Shown piece after piece: positions 44,584 through 52,932 of a stretch of 64,000 bases of DNA (within the stretch, counting starts at the first letter, position 1; every line of letters begins with the position of its first letter). This DNA is from an uncultured Bacteroides sp. (lineage in GTDB: Bacteria > Bacteroidota > Bacteroidia > Bacteroidales > Bacteroidaceae): assembly GCF_959029255.1 (NCBI RefSeq), contig NZ_CAUFUE010000012.1, forward strand, positions 1 through 64,000, given 5' to 3'. The position numbers were made by a program, and so were the translations under genes. The notes under the pieces are model-generated. The model made no database searches and was not told the DNA's origin. It was given only the letters and a program-made list of their open reading frames with translations.

Positions 44584-46653
44584 ATGAAAAAGAAAGGAGC
44601 AATTTTGTTTCAGGGCATCTGTACCCTCCTAATTTTGTTTATCTTTATAGGTAGAACACAAGCACAAACTTACACTGTAGAAAATCGGTATATTGCACGT
44701 ACGCTTCAAGTGTCCGATGGGGTATTGTCTACTAAGGTTCTTTTAAATAAAGAAGCTGGGACTAAATTGCTTCCTATTAATTGTGATGAGTTTCTGTTAC
44801 ATCTAACCTTATTGGATCATACGGAAAAGGTATTGTCCAATAAGGATTTTAAGGTTATTTCGGTTTCTACATATACAAATCCGGCATATTTTCAAAGTAA
44901 AGGATATAAATTTCTGTTACAGGATAAGAAAAATAATATATCATTAACTGTTTGTTATGAATTAGCTAAGGAGGATACTTATTGCCGAAAACATATTGAG
45001 ATTAATTCTGGGCAAGATATAATTTTGAAAAAAATAGATGTAGAGGCTATATCTATTAAAGATGCTTACCAGAACTATACTCTCAAACAACTTACTGCTA
45101 AGGGGCCTTCTCAATGGAAACCGGGATTGGGACAGCCGGTTTATACTACCCAGACTGCTACTTTCTGGGGAATTGAATTCCCTGCTTCACGCAATGAGGT
45201 AAACAAGCAAAAGGTAACGTGTGGGTATTTGTCAGGAAAATCCATAAAAAAAGGTGAACTTTATGTCTCTTACAATAGTGTAGTTGGTGTCAGCGTTGAT
45301 CCACAATTTATGGATGATGCTTTCTACTCTTACATTGACAAAATCAGAAAACGTCCTTTTCGGTTACAAATTCAATATAACAGTTGGTTTGACTATTCTA
45401 AAAGGGTGGCTAAAGAAAACTTTATCCGTAGTGTGGCTATTGTCAATGATGAGTTGGTGGTAAAAAGACATTGCCAGCCTCTCAATGCTTATATCATTGA
45501 TGACGGTTGGGAGGATGTTAGTAAGAATGCAGATTGGTCGGACAAAGTATGGACTATCAATGATAAGTTTCAGCCGGACTTCTCCGATTGTTTCCGAGCA
45601 GTGAAGCAGAGGAACTCCAAACTGGGTGTATGGTTAAGTCCGGGTTGTCTTTTTGGAGCACAACCCATCATTCCACGGATGAAGGATTTTGGTTACAAAG
45701 CGCTTTCTATGGGAATGTCTATGACGGATAAGAAATATATGCAGAAATTGGAAGAACGCATATTAGAGTTGGCAAAAATGGGTATATCTTATTTTAAGTT
45801 TGACGGTATATTCGGGCATCTCAATATACGTGATTTTGATATCAACGATAATCCATTTCCATCGTCTAATGATGTAAGATTGAATGAGGCGCGCTTCGAT
45901 GTGCAAAAAGAACAATACCTTGTTGACGGAACCGAACAGCTTATGCAAATATTCAATAAATTGCATGAAGTCAATCCTGAAATATTCATTGCTATAACTA
46001 ATGGGGCTTATCTCAGTCCTTGGTGGTTGCAATATGTTGATATTGTTTGGCTTATCAATGCCGGTGATGCCGCCAAAGGCGATGACCGTACTGGCGAATT
46101 GGTTTATCGTGACCGTATCTATCATCAGATATGGGAAGAAGAAAATACGAAATTTCCGATGAACGCTATCTTCAATCATGAACCGAAGAAAACAACATCC
46201 AATGAAGAACCTGAGGTTTTCAGAGACTATCTGTTTATGAATTTGAGTCGTGGAACAGGTTTTGTGGAGTTGTATATTAAAACCGACAGCCTTTCTTCTA
46301 TAGACTGGGATATTTTGGCAGATGGATTGAAATGGGTTCGTCAAGTATATCCGGCTTTTAAACATGTACGTATGCATGGGGGAGTACCGCAAAAAGGGGA
46401 AGTATATGGATATACTGCTTGGACTGATAATCGAGGATATCTTTCTATTCATAATCCTTCGGACCGACCACAGATATATCATATAACGTTAGATCGAAAA
46501 TTGGGTTTAAATCCTCAAAAACGAGGTAAATATCAGGTTAGTTCACCCGTAGTTAATTTGCCTGATAATTTAGCTAAAGAGTATAAGTATGGTGAAACCA
46601 TTTCTTTGGCTCTTGCTCCGAAAGAGGTAATTCTTCTTGATTTTATACGTTAA
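44584..46653 (+). CDS. Clan GH-D glycosidase (GH36/GH27-like)
   Basis: A 689-residue exported enzyme (signal cleaved near TQAQT). An N-terminal beta-sandwich (about 27-250) precedes a (beta/alpha)8 barrel with the clan GH-D hallmarks: QIQYNSWFDYSKRVAKEN, the IIDDGWEDV strand, LGVWLSPGC, and the nucleophile Asp407 in YFKFDGIFG. A candidate acid/base lies in WLINAGDAAKGDDR. The family includes alpha-galactosidases and alpha-N-acetylgalactosaminidases; exact specificity is not deducible. The GH92 start codon follows 9 nt after the stop, so the two are probably translated together. AT-rich like its neighbours. Confidence 0.8.
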   Translation: MKKKGAILFQGICTLLILFIFIGRTQAQTYTVENRYIARTLQVSDGVLSTKVLLNKEAGTKLLPINCDEFLLHLTLLDHTEKVLSNKDFKVISVSTYTNPAYFQSKGYKFLLQDKKNNISLTVCYELAKEDTYCRKHIEINSGQDIILKKIDVEAISIKDAYQNYTLKQLTAKGPSQWKPGLGQPVYTTQTATFWGIEFPASRNEVNKQKVTCGYLSGKSIKKGELYVSYNSVVGVSVDPQFMDDAFYSYIDKIRKRPFRLQIQYNSWFDYSKRVAKENFIRSVAIVNDELVVKRHCQPLNAYIIDDGWEDVSKNADWSDKVWTINDKFQPDFSDCFRAVKQRNSKLGVWLSPGCLFGAQPIIPRMKDFGYKALSMGMSMTDKKYMQKLEERILELAKMGISYFKFDGIFGHLNIRDFDINDNPFPSSNDVRLNEARFDVQKEQYLVDGTEQLMQIFNKLHEVNPEIFIAITNGAYLSPWWLQYVDIVWLINAGDAAKGDDRTGELVYRDRIYHQIWEEENTKFPMNAIFNHEPKKTTSNEEPEVFRDYLFMNLSRGTGFVELYIKTDSLSSIDWDILADGLKWVRQVYPAFKHVRMHGGVPQKGEVYGYTAWTDNRGYLSIHNPSDRPQIYHITLDRKLGLNPQKRGKYQVSSPVVNLPDNLAKEYKYGETISLALAPKEVILLDFIR

Positions 46654-46661
46654 ACGAAGAA

Positions 46662-48599
46662 ATGTTGAAACATTTTCAAATGAGAAAGATATTCTCTATA
46701 GTATGTTTATTTTCTCTGTTATTATCTTTTACAAAAATTAAGATACAAGCTACTGCTATATCTCATCTTTCATCTTATGTCAATCCGTTTGTTGGAGCAA
46801 CCACGAATACTAAGGATGCTAAAAGTTATCATGGACTAGGAAAAACATTTCCAGGTGTAACGGCACCTTTTGGTATGGTACAAGTAAGCCCGAATACGAT
46901 TACGGGTGGAGATAACGGAAGCGGATATAGCTATGAGCATACTTCAATAGAAGGGTTTGCTTTCACACAAATGTCTGGTATAGGTTGGTATGGCGATTTG
47001 GGTAATTTTTTGGTGATGCCGACAATTGGAAAACTGAAAACCTTTGCTGGAACTTTGGATAATCCGGATGAAGGATATCGTTCTCGTTATGATAAACACA
47101 GTGAAGTGGCTTCTGCTGGATATTATTCTGTTGCCCTAACTGATTATGGAATTCATGCGGAAATGACAGCGTTACCCCATAGTGGCATGCTACGTTTCAC
47201 TTTCCCAAAAAGTAGAGATGCGCGTATTCAAATAGACCTGGCGCGGCGTGTCGGTGGAACTTCTGTAAAACAATATATTGAGGTGGTAAATGACCATACT
47301 ATAAAGGGGTGGATGAAATGTCCTCCGGAAGGCGGAGGTTGGGGAAATGGTAACGGTAAAGCAGACTATACGGTGTATTTCTTTGCTGAATTTTCTAAAT
47401 CTTTAAAATCTCATGGTATCTGGACAGCTGATATACCTGACAGTTGTAATCGGAAACGTGAAGATATAGAAAGTGAAAACTATCGTAATTTAATACGCCA
47501 ATCCAAAGTTATTCCTTCTGCGATTGTTTATGAAGGAAAGCATATCGGATTCTATGCCGATTTTGGTACCCGGAAGGATGAAAAGATTATTCTGAAAAGT
47601 GGAATTTCATTTACTTGTATGGAGAATGCGGAAGAAAATCTGTATACAGAAATGCAAGGTTGGGATTTTGATAAAGTATATAGAACTTGTATCGAACTGT
47701 GGGATAAAGTATTGGCAAAGATAACTGTCGACGGAGGTACTGAGGAAGAAAAAGCCATTTTTTATACAGCCTTATATCATACCAAAACTTTGGAATATGC
47801 TTATTCCGACTGGTATATGGCTCGTTTGGCAGAATGGCTAGATAAAAAGGAAGATAGTGCCTATTTTGATAAACGTGCTCAATCTTATACTACCGTGTTT
47901 GGCCCTGATTTTGGTTGGTTCCGCCCGCGTGATGTGGATGGCAATTTTATGCCATTGCCCGAAACAGATCGCTTAGATAAATGGTATGGTTATGGTTGTG
48001 TAGAAAGTAATGTTTTCCAGCAAGGATGGTTTGTTCCCCATGATGTGCCAGGTTTAGTCCGTTTATTGGGGGGGCGTGATAAGGCTCTGGTTAAATTGAA
48101 TGAGATGTTTGAGAAGGCTCCTCGTGATTATCTTTGGAATTCTTCCTATAACCATGCTAATGAACCAGTACATCACATGCCTTTTTTGTTTAATCATTTA
48201 GGGGCTCCCTGGCTCACCCAAAAGTGGACGCGCAATATATGTCGGAATGCCTATCATAATTCAGTGAATGGCTTGGTCGGGAATGAGGACGTAGGACAAA
48301 TGTCCGCGTGGTATGTTTTGGCTGCTGTTGGTATTCATCCGATATGTCCCGGTGATACCCATTATGAAATAACCAGTCCAGTTTTCAATAAGATAGATAT
48401 AAAGTTGGACTCTCGGTATGCTTTCGGTACGCAGTTTACTATAGAGGCAGTCAATAATAGTCCTGAGAATATATATATTCAAAACGCCGTACTCAATGGA
48501 AAACCTTATCACAAGTGCTATCTGACACATGATGATATTGTACGGGGAGGAAAAATAATTCTCACAATGGGGGCATGCCCTACTGAGTGGGGACATTAA
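46662..48599 (+). CDS. Glycoside hydrolase family 92 (alpha-mannosidase type)
   Basis: A 645-residue exported GH92 enzyme. Family hallmarks include YVNPFVGATTNT, FPGVTAPFGMVQVSPNT, SYEHTSIEGFAFTQMSGIG, YNHANEPVHHMPFLFNHLGA with the conserved catalytic Glu, and GLVGNEDVGQMSAWYVLAAV with conserved Asp. GH92 enzymes are calcium-dependent exo-alpha-mannosidases acting by inversion. At 645 residues it is shorter than the roughly 700-770 usual for the family, but both domains are represented. ATG 46662 follows a purine-rich cgaagaa; ATG 46680 would also give a signal peptide. It implies alpha-mannose or a related sugar on the target glycan. Confidence 0.9.
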   Translation: MLKHFQMRKIFSIVCLFSLLLSFTKIKIQATAISHLSSYVNPFVGATTNTKDAKSYHGLGKTFPGVTAPFGMVQVSPNTITGGDNGSGYSYEHTSIEGFAFTQMSGIGWYGDLGNFLVMPTIGKLKTFAGTLDNPDEGYRSRYDKHSEVASAGYYSVALTDYGIHAEMTALPHSGMLRFTFPKSRDARIQIDLARRVGGTSVKQYIEVVNDHTIKGWMKCPPEGGGWGNGNGKADYTVYFFAEFSKSLKSHGIWTADIPDSCNRKREDIESENYRNLIRQSKVIPSAIVYEGKHIGFYADFGTRKDEKIILKSGISFTCMENAEENLYTEMQGWDFDKVYRTCIELWDKVLAKITVDGGTEEEKAIFYTALYHTKTLEYAYSDWYMARLAEWLDKKEDSAYFDKRAQSYTTVFGPDFGWFRPRDVDGNFMPLPETDRLDKWYGYGCVESNVFQQGWFVPHDVPGLVRLLGGRDKALVKLNEMFEKAPRDYLWNSSYNHANEPVHHMPFLFNHLGAPWLTQKWTRNICRNAYHNSVNGLVGNEDVGQMSAWYVLAAVGIHPICPGDTHYEITSPVFNKIDIKLDSRYAFGTQFTIEAVNNSPENIYIQNAVLNGKPYHKCYLTHDDIVRGGKIILTMGACPTEWGH

Positions 48600-48623
48600 T
48601 TATGGCTTAACTTTAAACTTAGT

Positions 48624-50072
48624 ATGATGTTAGAATCTTTTGTCTTTAAGCACTTGTCGGTCAGAACAGTATTACTTTCTACTTCTTTCCTGTATGTTTC
48701 TTTTGTACAAGCACAGGAAAAGAAGAATGTGTTATTTATCATAGTGGACGATTTGCGTCCTGAACTGGGATGTTATGGTAGCGAAGCGGTTATTACGCCC
48801 AACATAGACGGGCTGGCAACCCAATCGGTCGTTTTTCAGAATGCCTATTGCAACGTGCCCGTCAGTGGAGCCTCCCGTTCCAGTCTGCTTACGGGAGTTT
48901 ATCCTGATATATCCAAGAGACGTTTTGTGGATGCCGAAACCTGGTCTCAAAAAGACTTGCCGGGCGTTATCACCCTTCCGCAGGCTTTTATGAACGACGG
49001 ATACTATACAATGTCTGTAGGCAAGGTATTTCATCACTTTAATGACCGGACGGACAGTTGGAGTGAATCTCCCTGGATTGTAAGTCCTGCCAGTGGAGAC
49101 TGGGCGTTGTACAACAAATGGCAGGTGTGGAAAAATGAGATACCTGAAGAAGAACTGCATCCCAAAAGTCATAGAGGCCCCTATTGCGAAGGGGCGGATG
49201 TGCCCGATAGCTGCTATGAAGACAACAAAATTGCGAGGAAAGCGGTGGCGGAATTGGGGCGGTTGAAAGAAAGAAAACAGCCTTTTTTCCTGGCGGTAGG
49301 TTTTCGTAAACCTCATTTGCCGTTCATTGCTCCCAAGAAGTATTGGAATTTATATCAACGTGAAAACATCAAGATAGCGGATAACCGTTATCGTTCCGAG
49401 AACCTGCCGGAACAGGTTCAAAACTCCCGTGAGATTTTTCAATATACCCATGTCGGCAATACTTCTGCCAAGGACTTCCATCGTGAAGCGCGCCATGCTT
49501 ATTACGCCTGCGTCAGCTTCATAGATACGCAAGTTGGTATCGTGCTCGATGAACTGAAACGCCTGAACCTGGCGGACAACACCATTGTCGTTCTTTTGGG
49601 TGATCATGGCTGGCATTTGGGCGAACATGACTTTTGGGGTAAACACACCTTATTCAATCAGGCTACCCACGCCCCTTTCATGGTACGATATCCGGGCGGT
49701 GGGCATGGAAACAGTCAGAGTATCGTGGAATTTGTGGATATTTATCCATCTTTATGCGACGCTTGCGGTGTTTCCCAACCCGGACATTTACAAGGCAAAA
49801 GTTTCCTGCCCACTCTGAAAAATCCGAAGAAAAAGCATCGCGATTATGCCTTTATACAATGGGGAAAAGGTGCCAACCTGGTGACGTCGGAGTATAGCTA
49901 TGCACAGTGGTATGATGCTTCCCAAAACATTGTAGCCGAAATGCTATTCGACCACCGGAATGACCCGGAAGAGAATAAAAACGTTGCCGGTGAAAAAAAG
50001 TACCGTAATCTGATTAAGCGGTTTAAAAGTGATATAAAGAAAGAGTGGGAAGAAGTTATACCTTTAAAATAG
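48624..50072 (+). CDS. Secreted Ser-type sulfatase, iduronate-2-sulfatase-like
   Basis: A 482-residue exported sulfatase (signal cleaved near VQAQE). Metal-binding FIIVDDLRPELGCYG is followed by the maturation site CNVPVSGASRSSLLTG, where Ser81 replaces the usual Cys (S-x-A-S-R). The later motif LLGDHGWHLGEHDFWGKHTL is characteristic of the iduronate-2-sulfatase-like S1 subfamily, suggesting 2-O-desulfation of a uronic acid or a similar position. It ends the PUL. The DNA returns to a higher GC content than in the preceding genes. Both sulfatases in this locus are Ser-type, so both need an anSME from elsewhere in the genome. Confidence 0.88.
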   Translation: MMLESFVFKHLSVRTVLLSTSFLYVSFVQAQEKKNVLFIIVDDLRPELGCYGSEAVITPNIDGLATQSVVFQNAYCNVPVSGASRSSLLTGVYPDISKRRFVDAETWSQKDLPGVITLPQAFMNDGYYTMSVGKVFHHFNDRTDSWSESPWIVSPASGDWALYNKWQVWKNEIPEEELHPKSHRGPYCEGADVPDSCYEDNKIARKAVAELGRLKERKQPFFLAVGFRKPHLPFIAPKKYWNLYQRENIKIADNRYRSENLPEQVQNSREIFQYTHVGNTSAKDFHREARHAYYACVSFIDTQVGIVLDELKRLNLADNTIVVLLGDHGWHLGEHDFWGKHTLFNQATHAPFMVRYPGGGHGNSQSIVEFVDIYPSLCDACGVSQPGHLQGKSFLPTLKNPKKKHRDYAFIQWGKGANLVTSEYSYAQWYDASQNIVAEMLFDHRNDPEENKNVAGEKKYRNLIKRFKSDIKKEWEEVIPLK

Positions 50073-50143
50073 ACGCTAAAGAGGTCTTTGATTAAATGGA
50101 AAAAACACATATTATGAAAACTACTAAAATTTCTCCTTTGTTT

Positions 50144-50179
50144 GTCTCCGATTGGTTGACATGTCAACCAATCGGAGAC
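50144..50179. promoter_or_regulatory. 36-bp perfect palindrome, copy 1 (terminator or operator)
   Basis: gtctccgattggttgaca is followed directly by its exact complement, with the centre between 50161 and 50162. A T5 run occurs at 50182-50186, so it could terminate the sulfatase mRNA. The promoter at 50211 begins 32 nt after it. Confidence 0.75.
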
Positions 50180-50210
50180 TGTTTTTGTAAAAGATTTGAT
50201 AATAGAGCTT

Positions 50211-50218
50211 TACTTTTG
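50211..50218 (+). promoter_or_regulatory. Promoter -7 element upstream of the small HTH gene
   Basis: TACTTTTG matches TAnnTTTG. The motif atagaattaatc follows about 12 nt later, exactly as after the second promoter at 50776. The leader to ATG 50446 would be about 220 nt long and shows no convincing gene. Confidence 0.55.
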
Positions 50219-50445
50219 TTTTTAGTAAAATAGAATTAATCTGTAAAACATTTCTATATTAGCAGGGCTTTAGTGGCAATATGTGCTGAAAGATGTTTTT
50301 ATTTTACTTCTTTTTCCTTCTGCATGGTTCGGGCGGAAAGGAGCCGGAAGTGATAAAACTGCTTTCCACATCTTTGAGCATGTGGGTGTTTTTAGTGTTA
50401 ATCTTGGCCGAAAGAGGAAGGCTATAGGCCTATTTGTGAATTCTC

Positions 50446-50667
50446 ATGTTGCACATTGGAAAACTTATCAGGCAGAAAATGGAGGAGCAGCATCAGACGG
50501 TAGTTTGGCTTGCCAGGCGTTTATCTTGCAGTCGGACGAATGTATATAAGATTTTCGAGAAATACTCGATAGATACCGAGATGCTTGCTAAGATTTCCAT
50601 TATTCTGGATTTCGATTTCTTCGATCTTTATTCGGAGGAGATGAGAAGGAGCAAAGCAAACAAATGA
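50446..50667 (+). CDS. Small XRE-type helix-turn-helix protein
   Basis: A 73-residue DNA-binding protein. Residues about 5-60 form an XRE/Cro-like HTH: IGKLIRQKMEEQHQTVVWLA, the recognition region RRLSCSRTNVYKIFEKYSID, and ILDFDFFDLYSEE. Many Bacteroidales genomes carry similar short single-domain regulators. It lies between two copies of a 36-bp palindrome, each upstream of a promoter, so autoregulation and control of the following lipoprotein gene are attractive but unproven. The long leader from the promoter at 50211 contains an overlapping 88-codon frame from 50283 that I reject as spurious. Confidence 0.75.
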   Translation: MLHIGKLIRQKMEEQHQTVVWLARRLSCSRTNVYKIFEKYSIDTEMLAKISIILDFDFFDLYSEEMRRSKANK

Positions 50668-50707
50668 CATTACCTGGAGATTCGTAAAGTGCGCTAACGA
50701 ACAGATT

Positions 50708-50743
50708 GTCCCCGATTGATTGACATGTCAACCAATCGGGGAC
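50708..50743. promoter_or_regulatory. 36-bp palindrome, copy 2 (terminator or operator)
   Basis: gtccccgattgattgaca and its near-perfect complement, centred between 50725 and 50726, differ from copy 1 at only a few positions. It lies 40 nt after the HTH stop codon; the next promoter starts 33 nt after it. Confidence 0.75.
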
Positions 50744-50775
50744 TCTTTCTGTAGAGGTACCTCTTCCGAAAGGTT

Positions 50776-50783
50776 TACCTTTG
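50776..50783 (+). promoter_or_regulatory. Promoter -7 element of the small lipoprotein gene
   Basis: TACCTTTG matches TAnnTTTG and is followed by atagaattaatc, as in the first promoter copy. Confidence 0.6.
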
Positions 50784-50845
50784 TTGCGAAATTTAAATAG
50801 AATTAATCAATAATCATTTAATAGTCATTTAATTTTAGAAAAAGT

Positions 50846-51241
50846 ATGAAAACAATGAAGTATTTGTCAATGTTGCTGATGATGGTAGCAATGAGTGTTT
50901 GTATGGTTGGTTGCGGAGACGACGATGATAAGGATCAGGTTACAGATTTTGCAGGCCAGATAGCAGGTGTTTACACTGGCAGACTTACCGAGAATAATAC
51001 GGTGATTGAAGATGCTTATGTCGTTTCAGTTACCAAAATTTCGTCTACGGTTGTCAGTGTTGCCGCTGATTTTTATAATGACGGAATAAGAAACTACAAC
51101 GTGGCATATTCTAACGGACAATTTATGCTTACGAGCGAAACTTCCTCTAATATTACTATTTCCATAATGGGAAAATCAATGAGTATCAGTTTCTTGAATG
51201 CTAAGGGCACTATTACTACCTTTAGTGGAAAAAGAGATTAA
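50846..51241 (+). CDS. Small lipoprotein of unknown function
   Basis: A 131-residue protein with a lipoprotein signal (lipobox MVGCGDDDDK) and a compact beta-rich body (AGVYTGRLTENNTVIEDAYV, YNVAYSNGQFML, ISFLNAKGTITTFSGKRD) of lipocalin-like or calycin-like character. No catalytic motif is visible. It has its own promoter, which shares a palindrome and spacing with the promoter of the HTH gene, and it is closed by a hairpin terminator, so it may be a target of that regulator. ATG 50855 is an alternative start. Confidence 0.65.
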   Translation: MKTMKYLSMLLMMVAMSVCMVGCGDDDDKDQVTDFAGQIAGVYTGRLTENNTVIEDAYVVSVTKISSTVVSVAADFYNDGIRNYNVAYSNGQFMLTSETSSNITISIMGKSMSISFLNAKGTITTFSGKRD

Positions 51242-51262
51242 TATACATCTTTTTTCATAAAT

Positions 51263-51290
51263 AATCGGGAGCACTTTTTTGTTCCCGATT
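51263..51290 (+). terminator. Hairpin terminator or attenuator
   Basis: aatcggga (51263-51270) pairs with tcccgatt (51283-51290), followed by a T-rich tract to 51300. The metallopeptidase start codon lies only 19 nt downstream, with no room for a separate promoter after it. Confidence 0.75.
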
Positions 51291-51308
51291 TCTTGTTTTT
51301 ACGAAAAT

Positions 51309-52916
51309 ATGCGCATTACCCTACGATACATAATAGCGTGCCTTTGCTCAATTGTACTATTTTATAGTTGCAGTAATGATGACGATACTGAGGAGGATGT
51401 TTATTTTAACTTATCATCTTCTACTGTCACAGTATCCAGTGAAAATAGTGTCAGGGAAATATCAATAGAAACAAATTCGGCTTGGAATATCCCGTCGGAA
51501 CTTCCTGGTTGGTTATCCGTTACTCCGAAAAGTGGTTCTGCCGGTCAATTTGCTATACAATTACACATTTCGCGCAATGAGTCGGCCGAACCACGTTCAT
51601 GCGACATTATTTTTTCTTATGCCGATGACAGGAAAACTCTGTCGTTAGCACAGAAAGCTGTGGAGAACTTGCGGTTTTCTTCTAAAGACTATCAGATAGA
51701 GGCTGAAGATACGGTACTTACAATCGGCGTAGAACGTAATGTAGGTTATGGCATTGAACTGATTCATGGTTCGGATGCCTGGGCTGAAGTGGAAGACTAC
51801 TCTGGAAATGCCGAAGGCACTGTTGCCGATGATATATGGGCAAAGGATTTCAAGTTGCACATCAAGGAAAATCTGACTGGAGAGGTGCGCAATACCTGTA
51901 TCGTAATCTACAATAAGCGCTATGAACTGTCAGACACACTTTGTGTGGCGCAGAAAGGTGGAATAAAAATACACTATGACGGGGCATGGGAACAGTTGCA
52001 GGCGGCACAAAGCGGTAGTGTCAACCTCATTGTCATGGGTGATGGCTTTATCCGGAAAGATATGACCTTGGGTGGAACCTATGAGCAAGTTATGCGCCAG
52101 GCTGTCGATAACTTCTTCTCAATAGAGCCTTATACTACTTACCGTGATTATTTCAATGTCTATATGGTAGCGGCGGAATCGGAAGAAGCGGGCGTTGGTG
52201 AAAAAGGGGTTATGAAGCCGGTACGTAATAAATTTGGCACGGCTTTCGGCAGCGGTACGGAAATAGTGTGCAATTCGGACTTGATATTGGAATACGCCCG
52301 CAAAGTGGAAGAACTTCCTTCAGACCGTCCCCTTTCAGTGATAGTTGTGCTGAACAGTACCAAATACGCAGGCACTACCTATATGTATTCTAATGGAAAT
52401 TCCATCGCTTTATGCCCCATGAGCGCAAAAGATTCACCAAACGACTTTGAAGGACTGGTACACCACGAAGCGGGTGGACATGGTTTCGGCTTCCTCTGCG
52501 ATGAATATGTTTATTATGACCGGAACATTCCCGAGGATGAAAAACGAAATATAAAGGAATGGCAGAAACTAGGCTTCCAGATGAACCTTGATTTTACAGA
52601 TAACCTTTCTGCCATTTTGTGGAAAGATTTCATCGGACAGCCCGGCTATGAGCCGGTAGGCGCTTTCGAAGGAGGTTCACAATATCAATATGGCGTATGG
52701 CGCCCGGAAAAGAACAGCTGCATGAACAATAATATTCCTTATTTTAATGTTCAGAGCCGCTGGAACATCGTCCGTCGTATCATGAAGTTGTCTGGCATGG
52801 ATATCTCTGTCCGTGAATTTATGGAAAAAGATAAACCGGTATATCCTTCGGAAGCTGTAATCACCCGTGCCGCCTCAGATTTTATTCCTTTGGGTAATCC
52901 CGTTTGGATTAAATAA
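51309..52916 (+). CDS. M64-type (IgA peptidase-like) metallopeptidase lipoprotein with BACON domains
   Basis: A 535-residue lipoprotein (lipobox VLFYSCSNDD). Two BACON-like beta-sandwiches (about 25-115 and 120-215) have the typical ETNSAWNIPSELPGWLSVTP and end in SLAQKA and CVAQKGG. The C-terminal peptidase domain begins around VNLIVMGDGFIRKDM and has the zinc motif VHHEAGGHGFGFLCDEY (His386, Glu387, His391). Here the two His are separated by H-E-x-x-x-H, one residue longer than the classic HExxH; this may be a subfamily trait. M64 members include an IgA-cleaving enzyme, but the substrate here is unknown. ATG 51309 is chosen, since the upstream extension would read through the terminator. 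Confidence 0.83.
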   Translation: MRITLRYIIACLCSIVLFYSCSNDDDTEEDVYFNLSSSTVTVSSENSVREISIETNSAWNIPSELPGWLSVTPKSGSAGQFAIQLHISRNESAEPRSCDIIFSYADDRKTLSLAQKAVENLRFSSKDYQIEAEDTVLTIGVERNVGYGIELIHGSDAWAEVEDYSGNAEGTVADDIWAKDFKLHIKENLTGEVRNTCIVIYNKRYELSDTLCVAQKGGIKIHYDGAWEQLQAAQSGSVNLIVMGDGFIRKDMTLGGTYEQVMRQAVDNFFSIEPYTTYRDYFNVYMVAAESEEAGVGEKGVMKPVRNKFGTAFGSGTEIVCNSDLILEYARKVEELPSDRPLSVIVVLNSTKYAGTTYMYSNGNSIALCPMSAKDSPNDFEGLVHHEAGGHGFGFLCDEYVYYDRNIPEDEKRNIKEWQKLGFQMNLDFTDNLSAILWKDFIGQPGYEPVGAFEGGSQYQYGVWRPEKNSCMNNNIPYFNVQSRWNIVRRIMKLSGMDISVREFMEKDKPVYPSEAVITRAASDFIPLGNPVWIK

Positions 52917-52932
52917 ATTGCCGCAGTTCCAT

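Noticed and set aside
46662..48599. GH92 as a truncated pseudogene
   Set aside because: It is shorter than usual, but the signal peptide, N-domain motifs and both C-domain catalytic regions are present and the frame is intact.
50283..50549. 88-codon open frame upstream of and overlapping the HTH gene
   Set aside because: No signal, domain or codon pattern supports it, and it overlaps a recognisable HTH gene in another frame.
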